Shown: positions 7,495-15,726 of the stretch, piece by piece
How the letters are laid out: every line of letters starts with the position of its first letter
How positions within the stretch are numbered: the stretch's first letter is position 1
Source of the DNA: Sporomusaceae bacterium
Lineage (GTDB): Bacteria; Bacillota_C; Negativicutes; Sporomusales_B; UBA7701
Direction: 5' to 3'
DNA length: 27,088 nucleotides
Assembly (NCBI GenBank): GCA_022839045.1
Contig: JALHDI010000067.1
Coordinates: 1-27,088, forward strand
The notes under the pieces: model-generated
Told to the model about the DNA's origin: nothing
Seen by the model: the letters and a program-made list of their open reading frames with translations, nothing else
Databases searched by the model: none
Made by a program: the position numbers and the translations under genes

Positions 7495-8280
7495 TTGCCG
7501 AAATTCGCCGCCAACCTCAGCTTCCTCTTCACCGAAGCCTCGTTCCTGGAGCGGTTCGCCCTCGCCCGCGCGGCCGGCTTCACCGCCGTCGAATACCACT
7601 TCCCCTACGACTACCGCCCGTCCGTCCTCAAAGAACGCCTCGAGACCAACGGCCTCACCCAGGTGCTCTTCAACCTGCCCCCCGGCGACTGGGCCGGCGG
7701 CGAGCGCGGCATCGGCGCCCTTCCCGGGCGGAGCGGGGAATTCCGGACCGGCGTGGACAAAGCGATTGAATACGCGCTCGCCCTCGGCGTGCCGCGGGTC
7801 AACTGCCTGGCAGGCATCAGGGCCGCAGACCGCGGCGAAGCCGAACACTGGCAGACGCTCGCCGCCAACGTCCGCTACGCCGCCGAAGCCCTCCAAACCC
7901 ACGGCCTCAGCCTCGTCATCGAAGCCATCAACCGCTTCGACATGCCCGGCTTCTTCCTCAACAAGACCCGCCAGGTCCTCAAGCTCATCGAAGAAGTCGC
8001 CATGCCCAACGTCTTCCTCCAATACGACATCTACCACGCCCAGCGCGAAGAAGGCGAACTCGTCAGCACCCTCCGCGCGCACATCGCCCAAATAGGGCAC
8101 ATCCAGCTTGCCGACAACCCCGGCCGCCATCAGCCCGGCACCGGCGAGATCAACTACCCCTTCGTCCTCGCCGAACTCGACGCCCTCGGCTACCAGGGGC
8201 ACGTCGGCCTCGAATACATCCCCAGTCCCGACACCCTCTCCTCCCTCGGGTGGCTGAAGCGGTCCGGCTTCAAGCCGTAA
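7495..8280 (+). CDS. Hydroxypyruvate isomerase-like TIM-barrel sugar isomerase
   Basis: A 261-residue xylose-isomerase-like TIM barrel of the Hyi family, cytoplasmic. Typical blocks are present: IEAINRFDMPGFFL near 140-155 (metal-binding glutamate), QYDIYHAQ near 175-182 (metal-binding aspartate and histidine), GHIQLADNPGRHQPGTGEINY near 200-220, and the late GLEYIPS. Hyi enzymes interconvert hydroxypyruvate and tartronate semialdehyde, but related proteins act on other small sugars, so the substrate is uncertain. I chose the TTG at 7495 because AGGGGG at 7482-7487 lies 7 bases upstream and the family sequence starts there (PKFAANLSFLF). It is followed by a cupin gene after 63 bases. Confidence 0.88.
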   Translation: MPKFAANLSFLFTEASFLERFALARAAGFTAVEYHFPYDYRPSVLKERLETNGLTQVLFNLPPGDWAGGERGIGALPGRSGEFRTGVDKAIEYALALGVPRVNCLAGIRAADRGEAEHWQTLAANVRYAAEALQTHGLSLVIEAINRFDMPGFFLNKTRQVLKLIEEVAMPNVFLQYDIYHAQREEGELVSTLRAHIAQIGHIQLADNPGRHQPGTGEINYPFVLAELDALGYQGHVGLEYIPSPDTLSSLGWLKRSGFKP

Positions 8281-8343
8281 GCAGGAAAACCCGGACTGAC
8301 GGAGAATTAAATTCGCGCGACAACAATCGGGGAGGTCGACAAA

Positions 8344-8691
8344 ATGATCAAAAGGAACGGCAGTCTGCCCGTCGACGTCGTCGTCAACCGCTTCGGCGGC
8401 AACGGCGAAGTCAAGTTCACCAGAATAATCGAGAAGGACGACTTCCAGGGCAAGGGCCGGCTGTTCGCCATCACCACCCTCGAGCCCGGATGCTCGTTGG
8501 GCCTGCACAAGCACTCGGGCGAAATGGAAGCCTACTACATCCTCCGCGGCCAGGGCACCGTCAACGACAACGGCGCCGAAACCGTCGTCGGCCCCGGCGA
8601 CGTCGTCCTCACCAAAGACGGCGAAAGCCACGCCATCGCCAACACCGGCGACACCACCCTCGAACTCGTCGCCCTGATACTGTTCAGCTAA
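8344..8691 (+). CDS. Small cupin-domain protein
   Basis: A 115-residue single-domain cupin. The first cupin motif is seen in GCSLGLHKHSGEMEAYYILRG (two histidines and a glutamate for metal binding), and the second in GPGDVVLTKDGESHAIANTG (one histidine). Such proteins are metal-dependent isomerases, dioxygenases or ligand sensors; the reaction cannot be told. GGGGAGG lies about 7 bases before the ATG. The gene follows the isomerase and ends at a strong palindromic terminator, so the two may form a small sugar- or acid-processing unit, possibly with their own promoter. Confidence 0.85.
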   Translation: MIKRNGSLPVDVVVNRFGGNGEVKFTRIIEKDDFQGKGRLFAITTLEPGCSLGLHKHSGEMEAYYILRGQGTVNDNGAETVVGPGDVVLTKDGESHAIANTGDTTLELVALILFS

Positions 8692-8692
8692 A

Positions 8693-8730
8693 ACAAAAGG
8701 ACCGCAACCAATTGGTTGCGGTCCTTTTGT
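8693..8730. terminator. Perfect 38-bp palindrome, bidirectional intrinsic terminator
   Basis: The sequence from 8693 to 8730 equals its own reverse complement, with its centre at CCAATTGG and A-rich and T-rich flanks. It ends the cupin transcript on the + strand and the convergent helicase transcript on the - strand. Confidence 0.9.
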
Positions 8731-8735
8731 CTTCC

Positions 8736-10151
8736 CTAATACTTCCAGCCCTTGCCCGCGCCGGCCTTCGCCTTCGGCGCGAACCCGCCGCCCGTCCCGC
8801 CGGGCGAGCGCCGGTTCCCGCCGTACCGCGGCCTTAAGGGCGCCTCCTCCGTGATCTTCACCGGCGTCGTCACCGGCTCCTTCGTCAGCATCTTCAGCGC
8901 CGCCGCCAGCAGCGACACCGAATCCAGCTCGCCCAAGAGCTCCTCGGCCCGGCCCCGGTACTGATCGGCGCCGCCCTCCTCCACTTGCCGCAGCAGCTTC
9001 TCCACCGCCAGGCGCTGCTGGCCTTCCACCGCGTCCGTAAGCGTCGGCACAGCCATCCTTGCCAGCCTGCGCCGCGTTATCCGCTCGATCGAGCGGAGAT
9101 GTTCGAGCTCGCGGGGGATGACGAACGTCACCGCCATGCCCGTCTGCCCCGCCCGGCCGGTACGGCCGATGCGGTGCACATAACTCTCCGCATCCTGGGG
9201 GATATCGAAATTATACACATGGCTCACGCCGCTCACATCCAGGCCGCGGGCTGCCACATCCGTAGCCACCAGGATATCCGTCACCCCCTCGCGGAACTGC
9301 CGCAGCACCACATCCCTTTTCGTCTGCGTCAGATCGCCGTGGATGCCCTCCGCCGAATAACCGCGTTTTTTTAGCGCCTCGGCCAGCTCGTCCACGCGGC
9401 GCTTCGTCCGGCCGAAAACGATCGACAGCTCGGGAGCCTGGATATCGAGCAGGCGGCACAGCACATCGAACTTCTCACGGTCGTGAAGCTCCACGTACCG
9501 CTGCTCGATCAGCGGCATCGTCACCTCCCGGGCCCTGATGCTGATATGCGCCGGATCGCGCTGGAACCGCTGGGCTAGGTTCTGGATCGCCCGCGGCATC
9601 GTCGCCGAAAAAAGGACCGTCTGGCGTTCGACAGGCATCGTCGCCAGGATCCGTTCGATATCCTCGATGAACCCCATATTCAGCATCTCGTCCGCCTCGT
9701 CGAGAACGACCATCCTCGTCTCGTCGAGCCTGATCGTCCGCCGCTCCATATGATCCATCAGCCGCCCAGGCGTCGCCACGATAACCTGCGGCCTTCTCGC
9801 CAGCGCCTTGATCTGCCGCTGGATATCCTGCCCCCCGTAGATCGGCAGGGCGTGGGCGGCGGTGAACTGCCCGATCCTGTTCAGCTCCTCCGCCACCTGG
9901 ATGGCCAGCTCGCGCGTCGGCGTCAGCACCAGCCCCTGAAAAGCCGCGGCGCTCAGGGCCACCTTCTCGAGCAGCGGGATGCCGAACGCCGCCGTCTTCC
10001 CTGTCCCCGTCTGCGCCTGGCCGACAAGGTCCCGACCCGTCATCAGGACCGGGATGGTCTGCTCCTGGATCGGCGTAGGCTCCTCGAATCCCATCTCACT
10101 GATAGCCCTCACGAGCTTGTCACCGATCCCCAATGCTTTAAATCTATCCAA
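8736..10151 (-). CDS. DEAD-box ATP-dependent RNA helicase (CshA/DeaD type)
   Basis: A 471-residue RNA helicase. It has the Q-motif region [10 protein letters not shown] near 26-35, motif I AQTGTGKT at 46-53, PTRELA near 78-83, TPGR near 127-130, motif II DEAD at 151-154, motif III SAT at 182-184, ARGLDV near 300 and HRIGRTGR near 325. A conserved C-terminal extension follows, then a basic glycine-rich tail (about 435-471) suited to RNA binding. Relatives unwind RNA in ribosome assembly, mRNA decay and cold adaptation. The start is TTG, with GGAGG 8 bases upstream. It stands alone, convergent with the cupin gene, and its upstream leader contains two strong hairpins. Confidence 0.95.
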   Translation of the reverse strand: MDRFKALGIGDKLVRAISEMGFEEPTPIQEQTIPVLMTGRDLVGQAQTGTGKTAAFGIPLLEKVALSAAAFQGLVLTPTRELAIQVAEELNRIGQFTAAHALPIYGGQDIQRQIKALARRPQVIVATPGRLMDHMERRTIRLDETRMVVLDEADEMLNMGFIEDIERILATMPVERQTVLFSATMPRAIQNLAQRFQRDPAHISIRAREVTMPLIEQRYVELHDREKFDVLCRLLDIQAPELSIVFGRTKRRVDELAEALKKRGYSAEGIHGDLTQTKRDVVLRQFREGVTDILVATDVAARGLDVSGVSHVYNFDIPQDAESYVHRIGRTGRAGQTGMAVTFVIPRELEHLRSIERITRRRLARMAVPTLTDAVEGQQRLAVEKLLRQVEEGGADQYRGRAEELLGELDSVSLLAAALKMLTKEPVTTPVKITEEAPLRPRYGGNRRSPGGTGGGFAPKAKAGAGKGWKY

Positions 10152-10207
10152 ATTACCTTCCTCCCCGTATCTATGTAGATATTGCTAGTATTCCCCCGCC
10201 GAAAATA

Positions 10208-10239
10208 GAGAATCCCCCGCCGCACGGCAGGGGATTCTC
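10208..10239. repeat. GC-rich hairpin 1 in helicase leader
   Basis: A 10-bp stem GAGAATCCCC/GGGGATTCTC is extended inward by GCCG/CGGC after one mismatch. It lies about 57-88 bases upstream of the helicase start. It shares the AATCCCCCGCC core with the hairpin at 10265-10290, and a third partial core (TTCCCCCGCCGAAAAT) lies at about 10193-10206. Confidence 0.6.
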
Positions 10240-10264
10240 CGGCCGAAGAGATACCTGAACTGAA

Positions 10265-10290
10265 AATCCCCCGCCCAACGGCGGGGGATT
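10265..10290. repeat. GC-rich hairpin 2 in helicase leader
   Basis: A perfect 11-bp stem, AATCCCCCGCC (10265-10275) with GGCGGGGGATT (10280-10290), around a 4-base loop. It is a near copy of the preceding hairpin about 57 bases away. Together they could form a structured 5' leader of the helicase mRNA or mark a small repeat family. Confidence 0.6.
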
Positions 10291-10336
10291 CTGACATCAG
10301 TTACGATTGCAGGGACCGGTACGGGTGATAATGCCA

Positions 10337-10365
10337 TAAAAAAATAACCGGCAATGCCGGTTATT
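10337..10365 (-). terminator. Intrinsic terminator of the TonB/ABC operon
   Basis: Read on the - strand, a 10-bp stem (AATAACCGGC with GCCGGTTATT, loop of three) is followed directly by a run of seven T. It lies about 20 bases after the stop of the ABC ATPase gene and is the only clear terminator seen after the 12-gene operon. Confidence 0.88.
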
Positions 10366-10385
10366 CAACTATTGTGTGGGGGGGG

Positions 10386-11168
10386 TTAGGCCAGCAGAGG
10401 GATGCATACCTTTACCGGTTCCGTGGTGCCGTCGGCGATTTCGACGATTTTGACCCTGGCGCCGTATAGATCGCTAAGGCCCTCTTCGGTCATGATTTCC
10501 TCCGGACTGCCGGCGGCGATTATCCGGCCGCGCTTCATGACCAGTACCTTGTTGCACAGCATGAAGGCGTGACTGGGAAAGTGGGAGGTCATGAGGATGG
10601 AGTAGCCCTGCTTGGCCAGGTTGCTGATTACTTTGAGTATGCGTACCTGGTTGCCGTAGTCGAGGCTGGAGGTCGGCTCATCCATGATCAGCATGCCGGC
10701 CTGTTGGGTTATGGCCCGGGCGATGAGGGTCAGCTGGCGTTCGCCACCGCTGATCTCGCTGAACAGGCAGTCGGCGAGATGGGCTATCCCCAGTTCGCGC
10801 AAAGCTTCCCGGGCGATAGTCACGTCGGCCTTGGCGGGAACGGCGGCAAACGCTATGTGGGGGGTGCGGCCCATGACAACCATGTCCAATACCCGGTAGG
10901 GGAACACGGTGTCGGTCGCCTGTGGCACATAGGCAATCCAGCGCGACAGCTCGGCCGTAGGCACTGAGGCGATTTCGCGGCCTTTTACCCGGATGCTGCC
11001 GGTGCGAACCTTGGATACCCCCAACAGGCAGCGAAGCAGCGTCGTTTTGCCGGCACCGTTCGGCCCCAGGAGGCAGACGATGTCGCCGTCATTCACCGCG
11101 AATGAAAGGTCGGATAACAGATCGCATGAAACCGAATACCCGAAGCTTACGCCTTCTACTTGCAGCAT
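10386..11168 (-). CDS. FecE/BtuD-type ABC transporter ATP-binding protein
   Basis: A 260-residue ATPase of the iron-siderophore/cobalamin/haem importer class. Walker A GPNGAGKT is at 35-42, the Q-loop VPQA at 81-84, the signature SGGERQ at 140-145, Walker B LIMDEP at 160-165 and the switch histidine in TSHF near 194. It should power the FecCD-type permease encoded four genes upstream in the same operon. GGGGGA sits 5 bases before the ATG. It is the last gene before the terminator and is separated from its permease by tonB, exbD, exbB and a TrmO-like gene, an unusual order. The substrate is not readable from an ATPase. Confidence 0.93.
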   Translation of the reverse strand: MLQVEGVSFGYSVSCDLLSDLSFAVNDGDIVCLLGPNGAGKTTLLRCLLGVSKVRTGSIRVKGREIASVPTAELSRWIAYVPQATDTVFPYRVLDMVVMGRTPHIAFAAVPAKADVTIAREALRELGIAHLADCLFSEISGGERQLTLIARAITQQAGMLIMDEPTSSLDYGNQVRILKVISNLAKQGYSILMTSHFPSHAFMLCNKVLVMKRGRIIAAGSPEEIMTEEGLSDLYGARVKIVEIADGTTEPVKVCIPLLA

Positions 11169-11208
11169 ACCATTCCCCCGCTAATCTCGTAGCTTCCTCG
11201 CCACTGAT

Positions 11209-11874
11209 TTAATTTAGCCTGAAAACCACCGGGACGGTTGCCCACATTGCAACCGGCCGCCCGTCCTGATAAGCCGGCCGGAAGCGCCAGGTGCGCAGGC
11301 AGTCGAGCGCGGCCTGGTCGAGCGAACTGCTGCCGGAGCTGACGGCCACCTGCGCATCCTGTACCAGACCGTTTTCATCGACATACACCTTGATTCGCAC
11401 CGTGCCTTCCCAGCGTTTGGAGCGGGCGTCGGCCGGGTATTCCGGCGATGGCGCGTATACCACAGCCAGCCTTTGAGCGGAACTGGCCGGGGCGCCTCTG
11501 GATCCGCCGGCGGTGCCTTTAGGGCTCGTGCCGCCGCTCGGGACTGCCACGGCTTCGTTGCCGGCCAGGCCGGCCGTGACCGGCGGCCCGGGAGTGAACT
11601 TAACAGGCTGGTCGGCGGCAGCGGCAGCAACCGGCGCACGCTCGGACGATTCGGCGCTGTCATCCCTCCTCCGTGCCGCCGGGGGTGTTGGCTTATTATC
11701 GAGTATGGCCTGGGGCGACGATACTCGCGTCAGATCGACTTCGATATACAGTCTTTCTTTTTCCGGCTGCGCCGGAGGGGGGCCGAAACCATGGGCCACA
11801 GCCATGAAGAGCAGGGAGTGAACGACGGCGGAAAATAGCACCGCCGGCAACCATGTTCTGGGTAGCACTGTCAT
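11209..11874 (-). CDS. tonB: TonB energy-transducing protein
   Basis: A 221-residue TonB. One N-terminal membrane helix (about 10-28) anchors it in the inner membrane. A proline/alanine/glycine-rich linker follows (about 30-125), and the C-terminal TonB domain (about 130-221) has the typical YPADARSKRWEGTVRIKVYVDENG, SSGSSSLDQAALDCLRTWRFRPA and WATVPVVFRL pattern. It carries energy from ExbB-ExbD to the outer-membrane receptor, very likely the one at 19681-21732. ATG 11874 is preferred to the GTG three bases earlier because AAGGAG is then 5 bases upstream. The start shares a base with the exbD stop (TGATG), so the two are coupled. Confidence 0.93.
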   Translation of the reverse strand: MTVLPRTWLPAVLFSAVVHSLLFMAVAHGFGPPPAQPEKERLYIEVDLTRVSSPQAILDNKPTPPAARRRDDSAESSERAPVAAAAADQPVKFTPGPPVTAGLAGNEAVAVPSGGTSPKGTAGGSRGAPASSAQRLAVVYAPSPEYPADARSKRWEGTVRIKVYVDENGLVQDAQVAVSSGSSSLDQAALDCLRTWRFRPAYQDGRPVAMWATVPVVFRLN

Positions 11875-12281
11875 CACGGCTCCTTCGGTTCGGTGGCAAT
11901 AGAAATTTTGCTAACGCCCGCCTTACGGATTTCATCCATTACTTCGACCACCTGCCCGTGGCTTGCTTCTTTGTCGGCCCGGATGGAAACGACCGTTTTG
12001 CCGTCGCTGAGACTTTTCAGGAGCGGCGCCAATTCGGCCCTGCTTACCGGGCGCCCGTCCACCGCGATCCGACCGTCTTTGGCGACCAGGACGGCGACAT
12101 GTTCGATTGGCTGCTTGCCGGCGGCAGCCTGCGGCAGGATGACCGAAAAGCCGGGATAAACGACCACAAACGCCGTGGACATCATAAAGAAAATAACCAG
12201 CAGCATCATTACATCCACCATCGGCGTCATATCGATATGGACGCCGATTTTTCGCCGCGCTTTAACCGACACTCTTATCAC
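11874..12281 (-). CDS. exbD: ExbD/TolR family proton-channel subunit
   Basis: A 135-residue inner-membrane protein with one helix (about 21-42). Its start carries the family's DMTPMVDVMMLLVIFF element, in which the aspartate of MVDV conducts protons. A periplasmic domain with DGRIAVDGRPV and VSIRADKEASHG follows. It works with ExbB to drive TonB. The GTG at 12281 overlaps the exbB end by 20 bases. An alternative GTG at 12272, with AGAGGTGA 5 bases upstream, would remove three residues and is equally likely. Confidence 0.92.
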   Translation of the reverse strand: MIRVSVKARRKIGVHIDMTPMVDVMMLLVIFFMMSTAFVVVYPGFSVILPQAAAGKQPIEHVAVLVAKDGRIAVDGRPVSRAELAPLLKSLSDGKTVVSIRADKEASHGQVVEVMDEIRKAGVSKISIATEPKEP

Positions 12282-12831
12282 CTCTGGCAGCCAGCAGCTC
12301 GCCCAGTCGCGCTTCCAGCGACTGCGTCAGCCGGTCGGCCCAGTTGCGCAGAAAATTATGGCTGATGATGCAAAAGACGGTGACCGTCAGGCCGGCGGCG
12401 GTGTTGTACAGAGCCTCGGCGATTCCTTCGGCCAGTAGTTGCGGATTGCCGACCCCGCCGACGGCTGCGGCGTGAAAGGTCTTGATCATCCCGAAAACCG
12501 TGCCCAGCAACCCCAGCAGGGGCGAGATGGTGGCAATGGTCGCCAACACATACAAATATTTTTCCAGGCGGAGGCTTTCGTCCAACAGGGCGCTCTCGGC
12601 CACCGCCCCCGTATTGCCGTTGTACAGGCCGGCCCACAGCCGGGCCAGCGGACTGTCGCCGTCGGCCGGCACTGTCCCGCCGGCCTGCCTTATTTTAGCC
12701 GCAACGGCTTTATCTTCCTTTTCCACCCACCGGAGGAACCACCAGCGCTGAACGGCGACGGTCACGGCGATAAAAGAGCAGGCGATAATCAAATAGAACA
12801 CGAAACCGCCTTTCTCCAATACATCGTACAT
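12262..12831 (-). CDS. exbB: ExbB/TolQ (MotA/TolQ/ExbB) proton-channel protein
   Basis: A 189-residue inner-membrane protein with three hydrophobic segments (about 8-28, 94-120 and 138-165). The conserved ATISPLLGLLGTVFGMIKTF and LYNTAAGLTVTVFCIISHNF blocks identify it. It forms the proton channel with ExbD. ATG 12831 is preferred because GGGAGG (12840-12845) is 8 bases upstream; a GTG three codons earlier overlaps that site. It follows the TrmO-FmdE fusion gene by only five bases, so the energising module is embedded in the operon rather than independent. Confidence 0.92.
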   Translation of the reverse strand: MYDVLEKGGFVFYLIIACSFIAVTVAVQRWWFLRWVEKEDKAVAAKIRQAGGTVPADGDSPLARLWAGLYNGNTGAVAESALLDESLRLEKYLYVLATIATISPLLGLLGTVFGMIKTFHAAAVGGVGNPQLLAEGIAEALYNTAAGLTVTVFCIISHNFLRNWADRLTQSLEARLGELLAARGDKSVG

Positions 12832-12836
12832 GCCGG

Positions 12837-13670
12837 TCACCTCCCGCCGCCGGGCATATTGTTTTCGTCCAAATGAAAAAGCTTGTCTGTCGAAGCTGCC
12901 TGCGCCAGGGCCAAGTCCACGCCCGGCCGGACGCTAATCCGCAGCGTCCGGCCGTTCTTTGCCCATGTGACGCAGCTATCGCCCGCCGATGCGTTAAAAC
13001 TGAAGCGGGGCGGATTGGCCAGCCGGGCCCGCGTCAGTCCCTGGAGAACATCGGCCAGACAGGGATCGCCGGCGACCGAGATGGTAAGCGCGGGGGACTG
13101 GAGCTGACCAAAACGTTCTTCGGCCAGCAGTGCCATGCGGACGCCGAGTTCCAGGCCGAGGCACGCCTCGCCGTGATGGTTGAGCGCCTGACCGCGGAGA
13201 AGCCCGGCCCGCGTTCCTCGGTCGCTCGGCGGGATATAGGGCGTAAGCGGCGAAAAGACGATATCCTCTTCAAAGTACGGCTTGATATCCAGCACCGGCG
13301 TCCCGTCGACCGCGTCCAGCCCGGAAACGTAGAGGTCGCAGCCGGCGGCTTTGTCGAGCGTCACCAGTGTCAGGGCGATAGGATTGGGGCGGGCGGCGCT
13401 GCGAAGGGCGAATACTCCATATTCGGGCAGATCGGGGTTGACTTTGGAGGGGCGCACCCTGAGTATCGAGCGGTTGGTCTGGTGAAACCAAGTCAGCACC
13501 CATAAGTGGCTGTGTTCGCGGATACGCAACAATGCCGGCTGATAGTCCGGTATAAGACGGATCACAGCCTGACTGCCGCCTAGCGGCATATCCTCGGCCT
13601 TACCGCAAATACTTCCCACATGGCCTATCGGCCTGATGTCTATGGCTTCGTGGAATATGGCTTCGTTCAC
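12837..13670 (-). CDS. TrmO/TsaA-like methyltransferase fused to an FmdE-like domain
   Basis: A 277-residue fusion. Residues about 10-140 match the TrmO/TsaA (YaeB) family, whose known members are SAM-dependent N6-methyltransferases of t6A in tRNA. ARPNPIALTL near 93-102 and DGTPVLDIKPY at 122-132 are the family signatures. Residues about 163-245 resemble an FmdE domain: HHGEACLGLELG near 165-176 aligns with FHGHMCPGIAIG of the FmdE protein in this operon, and GDPCLADVLQGLT near 201-213 aligns with SDRCTVDPFQIIL. The C-terminal zinc ribbon of full FmdE is missing. I prefer GTG 13670, since AAGGAG at 13679-13684 is 8 bases upstream; ATG 13700 has no such site. Because it lies inside a transport operon I infer a small-molecule or metal-complex substrate rather than tRNA, unproven. 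Confidence 0.82.
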   Translation of the reverse strand: MNEAIFHEAIDIRPIGHVGSICGKAEDMPLGGSQAVIRLIPDYQPALLRIREHSHLWVLTWFHQTNRSILRVRPSKVNPDLPEYGVFALRSAARPNPIALTLVTLDKAAGCDLYVSGLDAVDGTPVLDIKPYFEEDIVFSPLTPYIPPSDRGTRAGLLRGQALNHHGEACLGLELGVRMALLAEERFGQLQSPALTISVAGDPCLADVLQGLTRARLANPPRFSFNASAGDSCVTWAKNGRTLRISVRPGVDLALAQAASTDKLFHLDENNMPGGGR

Positions 13671-13715
13671 AGCACCAACTCCTTGTGAGTATTTACGCAT
13701 GTTCAGGCATATTGG

Positions 13716-14777
13716 TCAGGCCCAGCCTTTTTTTGCCTTAGCCAGCAGAAAGACGAAGAAGGGGGCGCCGATTAAAGCCGTGAGAATCCCCACCTGGATC
13801 TCGATCGAGGCGATGCTTCTGCTGAGGTTATCCATGACCAGCATATAGGTGCCGCCGAGCAACATGGAGGCCGGCAGCACCCGCGAAAAATCGGCCCCGA
13901 CCAGCATGCGGGCAAGATGGGGGATTAGCAGCCCGACCCAGTGGATGATACCGCTGATGCTGACCACCGCCGCCGTCATCAGGGTGGCGCAAACCAGCAC
14001 AAGCATCCGGGTGCGCCTTACGTCGACGCCCAGGGTGTGCGCCTCCTCCTCGCCGACGCTGAGGACGTTTATCCGCCAGCGCACCCGGTAGAGTACAACA
14101 GCCGGGACGATAACCGGCAGCACCGTCCAGGATACGTCCTGCAGGCTAACCTTCGACAGGCCGCCCATCAGCCAGAAGGTGAGGGCCGGCAGCGTATCCA
14201 TCGGGTCGGCCAGATATTTCAGGGCCGAGGTGGCCGACTGGAAAAAGGCCGAGACAACGATGCCGGCCAGCACGAGGGTGATGGCATGTCTGCTGCCGAA
14301 GCGAAGATTGATGCAGACGGTGCATATTACCGCCAGCAGGCCGAAAACGAAGGCGGTGAGTTCCATCGCCAGCCACGGAAGGCGAAATACCATGCCGAGA
14401 ACGGCGCCGAAAGCCGCGCCCCAGGTTGCGCCAAGCATCTCCGGGGCCATCAAGGGGTTGCGGAACAGATTCTGATAAGCCGCCCCCGCGACCGACAAGG
14501 CCGCTCCCACCAGCATGGTCGCCAGTATCCGCGGCAGCCGCACCTTGAACACGACCGTTTCCATACTGTCCGGCCAGGTTTGCGGCAGGCCGGCGATTTT
14601 GGCAGCCAGGATTGTAAGCACCGTTTCCGGGGATACGGGAAAGCGGCCGACGAGAAAGGAGCCTGCGAAGACCGTCAGCAGTATGACGGCCATCGTCGGC
14701 AGCATCAGGTCGTCGGCCCGCCAACGCAGGCATAGCGGCGCTTTTTGCAGGGCTGCCGGACTATTGTCGTTGGCCAT
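13716..14777 (-). CDS. FecCD/BtuC-type ABC transporter permease
   Basis: A 353-residue inner-membrane permease with about ten helices. Family blocks visible are RLPRILATMLVGAALSVAGAAYQNLFRNPLMAPEMLG near residues 83-120, AITLVLAGIVVSAFFQS near 165-182, LSVGEEEAHTLGVDVRR near 245-262 (the ATPase contact loop) and GIIHWVGLLIPHLARMLVGAD near 285-306. The class moves ferric siderophores, haem, cobalamin and other metal chelates from a periplasmic binding protein. It should pair with the ATPase at 10386-11168 and the lipoprotein at 18539-19642. The start is ATG 14777 with AGGAGG 5 bases upstream; the open frame extends far upstream but that part lies over the methyltransferase gene and is not permease-like. 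It overlaps the methyltransferase end by 17 bases. Confidence 0.93.
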   Translation of the reverse strand: MANDNSPAALQKAPLCLRWRADDLMLPTMAVILLTVFAGSFLVGRFPVSPETVLTILAAKIAGLPQTWPDSMETVVFKVRLPRILATMLVGAALSVAGAAYQNLFRNPLMAPEMLGATWGAAFGAVLGMVFRLPWLAMELTAFVFGLLAVICTVCINLRFGSRHAITLVLAGIVVSAFFQSATSALKYLADPMDTLPALTFWLMGGLSKVSLQDVSWTVLPVIVPAVVLYRVRWRINVLSVGEEEAHTLGVDVRRTRMLVLVCATLMTAAVVSISGIIHWVGLLIPHLARMLVGADFSRVLPASMLLGGTYMLVMDNLSRSIASIEIQVGILTALIGAPFFVFLLAKAKKGWA

Positions 14778-15719
14778 TTTTGCCTCCTGCCCGCGCGGTA
14801 ATTGTGGCGTATATGCCGGACACCCCGGACAGCTCCGTATTCCGGAAGCCGTAAGGCGCCAGGAAGTCCTGCCACTCGGCGAAACTGAACAGCTCCTTGC
14901 CGCCCTTAGCCTGCCACAGCAGCTTGGTGGCGGCGTTTTCCAGATTGTCGGCGACGTCGCTGACGCGGGTTTTGATGATGATTTGTCCGTCGGGGTTAAG
15001 GGCCTGACGGATTTTGGCCAGCAATACGTCACGTTTGTTGCTGTGCAGAACGTTCGCGCAGAGGACGGCGTCAAAGCCGTCGCCGATGTCGTCGGTGATA
15101 AAGTTGCCGCCTCGCGTAATAATCCGCCGCTCCAGCGAATATTCGCGGACAAAACTTGCGGCATATACGGCGACGTGCGGCAGATCGAACAGGGTTACCT
15201 CCAACTGCGGATATTTCTGCGCGAAAGCGATACTGTAGAAGCCGTGGCCGCCGCCAAGGTCCAGCATGCGGCGGGCGGCGCTTAGGTCGGTGGCTCTTAC
15301 GGTACTTTGGATCGAGCCCATCATGCCGAAAACGCCGATTTGCCGCAGGCGCTCCTTGGTCCATTCCGGTTCGGGCGTGTTAGTGGGTGACTGCGGCGAC
15401 AAAGCGGACAGCAGTTGGCGGGCATACTCGCAGGTCGTGGTGAACTCGTGCCCCAGATATAGGGGGCTGTCTTCCAGCAGATAGGCGTCGGCGAGCGGGG
15501 TGGTGCTGAATTTGCCGCGGCCTTCCGTCAAGCAACCGGCGTGTACCAGCAGTTTTAGCAGATAATAGGCGACATCCTGATTGATGGCCAGTTCGCCGGC
15601 CACCTCGCCGTGACAGCTACGCTCACCGCTTCGTTGACCTGCCTGTTCAACGACAGGGCGGTCAGCGGCGTCGGGTCCACTTCCAGGGGACGGTACAAGG
15701 CTTGGCCGATCTTTTCCAT
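14761..15719 (-). pseudogene. SAM-dependent methyltransferase (O-methyltransferase type), N-terminus disrupted by frameshift/deletion
   Basis: From about 15609 to 14761 one frame encodes a winged-helix dimerisation segment (INQDVAYYLLKLLVHAGCL) and a class I SAM fold with MLDLGGGHGFYSIAFAQ as the SAM-binding loop, DAVLCANVLH, and a C-terminal sheet. From ATG 15719 to about 15610 a different frame gives a credible N-terminus (MEKIGQALYRPLE...NRQVNEAVSVAV). The two meet near 15605-15615. Compared with my recollection of such methyltransferases, roughly 15-20 residues are missing at the junction, so a small out-of-frame deletion or an assembly error seems likely. The alternative is a shorter functional protein from GTG 15603 (280 residues), but that start has no clear ribosome-binding site. 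In this operon it probably modified the imported ligand. The call as a methyltransferase is firm; its integrity is not. Confidence 0.65.
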
Positions 15720-15726
15720 GGACGGG

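Noticed and set aside
7321..8631. 436-codon open frame on the - strand opposite the isomerase and cupin
   Set aside because: Low-complexity acidic translation and overlap with two well-supported + strand genes; it also runs through the palindrome.
10109..10297. Small - strand frame with repeated SPAV-RGI peptide
   Set aside because: The repeat in the peptide is just the two GC-rich hairpins translated; it overlaps the helicase start.
10190..10300. CRISPR array
   Set aside because: Only two or three imperfect hairpin cores with no regular spacers and no cas genes in the window.
14778..15164. 129-residue N-terminal extension of the FecCD permease frame
   Set aside because: The extension lies in the antisense-free overlap with the methyltransferase gene, has no permease character, and a good ribosome-binding site precedes the ATG at 14777.
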